Below, one piece after another: positions 60,256 to 64,000 of a DNA stretch of 64,000 bases (position 1 is its first letter; each line of letters starts with the position of its first letter). Position numbers and translations under genes: made by a program. The notes under the pieces were generated by a model that saw nothing but the letters and a program-made list of their open reading frames with translations, was not told the origin of the DNA and did no database searches. Source of the DNA: Polyporus tsugae (taxonomy: Eukaryota; Basidiomycota; Agaricomycetes; Polyporales; Polyporaceae). The stretch is taken from assembly GCA_024305745.1 (NCBI GenBank), contig JAHRBS010000002.1, positions 2,294,001 through 2,358,000 on the forward strand. The letters run 5' to 3'.

Positions 60256-61491
60256 GGTCCCCCAGATGTGAGCGGAGCGCAAGGAAAGGGATTTACAAGC
60301 GGACGAAATACGCGGCCTCGAGAGGAGGAGGGCTGAGGGGGAAGAAGCAGGGATGGAGGGCGGGGAAATGGGAGCGGAAACGACGCTGACATATGTTTAA
60401 CTGCCCTTTGGCTCGAGTCCCAGCATGTCCGAAGCTTCTCTCCTCATAGCGCCGTGCAGATCTGGAAAATGTGGTGATCGAAGCCGGTGGTCTGGGGGCA
60501 TGGAGGTCGGATGGGGTGAGATAATCATACTGGTGAGACGGTGTCTGTCATTTCGGTCTTGCGCGCTAAAAATGTCGTCTGTTCTCACAGCCACCCACAA
60601 TCCCATCACGAAGCTCGTCAGCTCCGAGCCACTAGCGTCGCCATGGTCGTCCTCGCCAGGCGTTTCTGCCCTGGGAGGAAGGCTCAGACTCACTGTAAGA
60701 TGGCAGGTGCGTTGCGCGCGGATGTGGTCAGGACGGCGCCGACGCCCAACTCGGCTCAATTTGGGCGCAATAGCGTCCACAATTCTTTTGCAGATGCATG
60801 TGAGCAGACCCTCCACACAGGGTGGCTCCTACGGTTGTTTCCCAGTCGGCGGAGTTTTTGAAACGCACCGGTGGCATGATACCCTGATTCAACTTCCGTA
60901 TCAGTGGTGAATCACCATGCCTTGGCCCGTCGAAGACCTTCACAACCTGGAAACCACTAGATAGTATTGCTGGCTCGGCCACGTCAAACCGCTCAATCTT
61001 TCGGGTTCAATTGCAGCGTCTGTCCATGGAGGCATGTAGAGCCCGGTGTACTTAGTAATCGATTTCTCGACCGCTACACGCTTCAAGGTGTGCTGTTCAG
61101 GTTTAGTTGTCAAAACGATCATTTTGCGATTCACTTCTGACACAGTTGACGTTGATATAGTTCAAGGTGCTCCGTTGTCATCGAGGAGGCCGAGACGCCT
61201 CTCCGCGAAATGAGACGTGGCAGTAGTCCGGCCCCCATCCGACCTGTGCGCGAACTCACGGGTAAGCACCAATCATGTCTTTTCCCCCTCGTGAAAACAT
61301 CTACACCTGCGGATATTCGCTGACGCGAAGTGCGCGGAAAAGAAGACCTGTGTGCCCACATTTCTTTCTTTTCGGAAATGGCGGGTCAGCGCCCATCATG
61401 ATCTCAATCTTGTCGTCGCACCTCATATACCCTTCCTTCTTGTCAGCACGTACTCGACTAAGCCACCTCCGTCTCGCCGACTTCGTCAGAG
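60256..61491. other. intergenic, divergent region
   Basis: 1.2 kb between the divergent MFS-4 (-) and DUF6534 copy 3 (+). A - strand frame at 60940-61143 (MPPWTDAA, SGLTWPSQQYYLVV) followed by VVKVFDGPRHGDSPLI (about 60920) looks somewhat protein-like, but I recognise no family and no complete gene. Confidence 0.35.
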
Positions 61492-63591
61492 ATGTCCCTG
61501 CTACTGCCAAAGGCCCCTTCACTCGAAAACACGTTTGGAGCGGTCCTTCTGGGCACTGTCTTTGGTGCAATGTAAGTCATTTGCGACTCCCTCTCCTGTT
61601 TTTACTGATACGCCGTCACAGTCTGTATGGCTTGACCAGCCACCAGACATACCGTTATTACCGCCTGTATCCCACAGACCCGCTCTATTTCAAGCTTATG
61701 GTGAGCCCTTCCATATGCTGAGCTTTCGTTCGGTCGTTGAGTGCTTGCCTAGGTGTTCCTCGTATGGTACGATATCTCGAACGATCATTGACGTCGCGCG
61801 TGAATTGACCTGACATCTATCTAGGGGTTTGGACACAGTCCATACGGTCTTGTCTATACACGTATGGTAAGCCGCCAAATCGATGCACCTTAAAAGCCTT
61901 GTAACTGGCGTGTCGTACTCCCACAGCTATTACTACCTGGTCTCTCATTACTTCGATCCGGAGAGACTGTTAAGTGGCGTATGGTATGACTTCGCTCTCC
62001 GTACATTTCGGTTGTGTCGCTCACATTGTGTATAGGTCTATGAGGGTAAGTGATCGTAGCACGCGAGAATGAAACTCGCTTATACATTTTCCGCCCCACA
62101 GCTCACCGTCATCGTCACCGTCAGTCGTTTTGTTACTCGCAGTCCGTCATTGACCTCAAACGTCGTCATGACTTTAGGGTTGTGTCATCGCAATCACACA
62201 CGTGTACGTCTGATGAACTTCTGGATATCGGGACAGGCTTAAAGACGTTTACGACAGTTTCTTCGCGCGTCGCATCTTCTTGAGTGAGTCTTCACATCCC
62301 GTTCTCGGTGTCTTTCCTTGACCAAACACGGTGGCGGCAGTTGGGAGCCGGAATGTCTACCTGATGATTGTGATCGTGAGTTCCTTACCTCAGTCAATGA
62401 CCGAACCCATCTCTAACTGCTGCTACCTCGGTAGGCGCTTCTCCTTATCGCCGAGACGTGCTTCTGCCTTGGTGAGGGTCCCCTCCAGGCTTCCTCTTCC
62501 AGCATGACCTGACCCTTACCTTCACCATCAAGCCGCAACTGTCGAGACGTAAGACCTAGGACTGGTGCCATCGCACCGACACTAACACACCAAACTTGTA
62601 GTTTCCTAGCGGTGACGTTCGACAAATACGCTAGCGAGTTCAAGTGGATCATACCCTGTTCCTTGGGGACAGCAGTGATCATCGACGCCGTCACGACTAG
62701 CACGTTAAGTTATTACTTGCACAAATGCCGGACTGGTTTCAAGAGGTAGTATTTTTCCTGGATGTTTGCGCCGAAGGTTGACTGTTCTTTTCAGGACGGA
62801 TTCGCTCATCGACGTTTTGATGGTGTACACAATCAATACTGGTGCGCGATGTTCCACGTATCTCGTTGTGGACCATTGGATCTAATATGGCCGCACAGGT
62901 CTTCTGACTGGGTATGTTGTCTCCACATGGGGGTTAATTGTTGCTTCTCACCCCAATCCAGTCTGTTAAACCTCGCAGCGATGCTGGCGGTGCGTCCTTT
63001 GCACGATGTTTCCCTCAACCCATGTAATTCACAGCCCTGTAGGCAACCTTTTCGCCAAGAACCTTGATCTACTACGGCATCTCCATTGCGTCTTCCAAGA
63101 GTGAGCACCAGATGCATCAGTCCTTATCCCTCGTGCTTATGCATCTCTACGAAACCAGTGTATGCGAATTCGCTGTTGGCGGTGTAAGTCTCTGTCTCTT
63201 GCCGCACACTACCTGACCGACTAACGTTGCATCTGGAATCTCAGTCTCAACGCTCGACGATCGCTTCTAGACAGAGGGGTCGAGGGCTTCGAAACTGGGT
63301 CTTTTGGTCTCAAGGTCTTCGATCCCGACGAGAAGGGCGACAAGTTCCCCGCCATAGTGAAGGTCCCTGTGAGTAGGAGCGCGAGTCTCGAGTTCGCTCC
63401 ACCGCCTACTCAATCCGGTTCGACAGTTACCCCAAACGCATCGTCTTCCAACTGTCATCGACGTGCGAGTCACCACGGAGATGTGCTGTGACCGGGACAC
63501 GGACATGGAGCAAGATACTACCTCAGACAAATCTGACCTCGCGGTAGACTTGGCAGATTCGGTAATCCCACAGCATGGCTCCCGCATATGA
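61492..63591 (+). CDS. DUF6534 family seven-helix membrane protein (copy 3)
   Basis: ATG 61492 (MSLLLPKAPSLENTFGAVLL) with family opening GTVFGAI, spliced (GTAAGT) to LYGLTSHQTYRYYRLYPTDP. Small exons follow: VFLVW.. (61753), GLDTVHTVLSIHV (61824), CYYYLVSHYFDPERLLSGVW (61927), SMR and LTVIVTV (62040-62120), FFARRIF (62260), ALLLIAETCFCLG (62440), SEFKWIIPCSLGTAVIIDAV and LSYYLHKCRTGFKR (62640-62747), TDSLIDVLMVYTINTG (62798), NLIYYGISIASSK (63060), VYANSLLAV (63160) and LNARRSLLDRGVEGFETGSF (63247). A last intron (GTGAGT at 63370 to CGACAG at 63426) leads to LPQTHRLPTVIDVRVTTEMC and TGA 63589-63591. Exon order matches the family, but not every edge is certain between 62120 and 62600. The tail pattern P..VI.(I/V).VTTE is shared with copy 2. 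Function unknown. Confidence 0.75.
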
Positions 63592-64000
63592 CCGCCGATC
63601 CCCGCTCCCAATAGTGAACTGGGACGGCTACGAGTGCGTCGCTCTGTTGTTTTCATCCTCCTGTTCTGCAAACTGACCGCCCAGGCTCTCGCTGACGTGT
63701 CCGCGTCGACCTGCGCCTCGTCCTGACCACTGTCTCTCGTTTAGGTTTCACTTCCTTTTCACGACAACCTTCCTTCGGACTTACGCCAGCCCCGCTGCCA
63801 AACGTCGGGCGCTCAGTGTATGACACGTTATGTATATTGACGCGATGTATCGCACCCTACCGTCGTTCCCGCATGGCAATTTGCCAAAACTATATGTATT
63901 TAGGGTCCGCAGTCTCGCCCGAGTTTGACCAGTGGGAGACGCACATATGCGTACGTCGGCTGTACTGATCACCATCCGTGTCAGCTCAATTGCCGACTCG
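63592..64000. other. right-edge region, nothing assignable
   Basis: About 400 bp after DUF6534 copy 3. Frames are short and without motifs. No start of a further gene could be supported. Confidence 0.4.

Noticed and set aside
60397..60816. 139-codon - strand frame
   Set aside because: No motif, and another frame overlaps it on +; not supported as a gene.
1..64000. CRISPR arrays, bacterial operons, ribosome binding sites
   Set aside because: Intron-rich fungal gene structure throughout; no regularly spaced direct repeats were seen.

Overview
The window is nuclear DNA of a filamentous basidiomycete, most likely an Agaricomycete of the polypore type. Nearly every recognisable gene is cut into many exons by short introns (about 50-80 bp, GT..AG, often GTACGT, GTGAGT or GTATGC donors). 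The gene content is also typical: expanded P450s, DUF6534 seven-helix membrane proteins, 14-helix MFS exporters, GMC oxidoreductase and adenylate-forming reductase remnants. Gene models were joined by hand from frame, splice consensus and family motifs. Exon edges I checked are given in the entries; others are approximate.

Left part (1-32.6 kb): a P450 (1.5-3.9 kb, -), a DUF6534 protein (6.6-8.6 kb, -), a monoglyceride-lipase-like hydrolase (9.5-10.8 kb, +), a DHA2-type MFS exporter (14.0-16.2 kb, +), an ICMT-like methyltransferase (17.4-18.1 kb, -), a second P450 (18.8-21.1 kb, +), a 3' stump of an adenylate-forming reductase (21.3-22.1 kb, -), a MITE (24.5 kb), a GMC oxidoreductase with three disabling lesions (25.5-28.6 kb, +) and a third P450 (30.4-32.6 kb, +).

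Central part (33.8-53.8 kb): this is the most interesting region. A cassette of UstYa-like (DUF3328) oxidase, small secreted peptide and MFS exporter is present twice in inverted orientation. The left arm (- strand) has a broken UstYa, an intact 80-residue peptide with a signal sequence, and an MFS gene missing 1.2 kb. The right arm (+ strand) has an intact UstYa, a diverged peptide paralogue, and a full-length MFS gene. A further intact UstYa-like gene (42.5-43.2 kb, -), a 7TM protein and a class C beta-lactamase-like hydrolase lie between the arms. Two MITE families sit in the right arm.

Right part (53.8-64 kb): a second 7TM paralogue, a decayed MFS exon relic, a DHA1-type MFS exporter with an alanine-rich tail, and a third DUF6534 gene whose tail resembles the one at 33.8-36.1 kb.

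Together the genes look like an accessory secondary-metabolite or ribosomal-peptide locus. The peptide would be secreted through the ER, UstYa-like oxidases and P450s would modify it, and MFS carriers would export product. Linking the peptide to the UstYa enzymes is inference from proximity and co-duplication. The locus is visibly decaying and rearranging.
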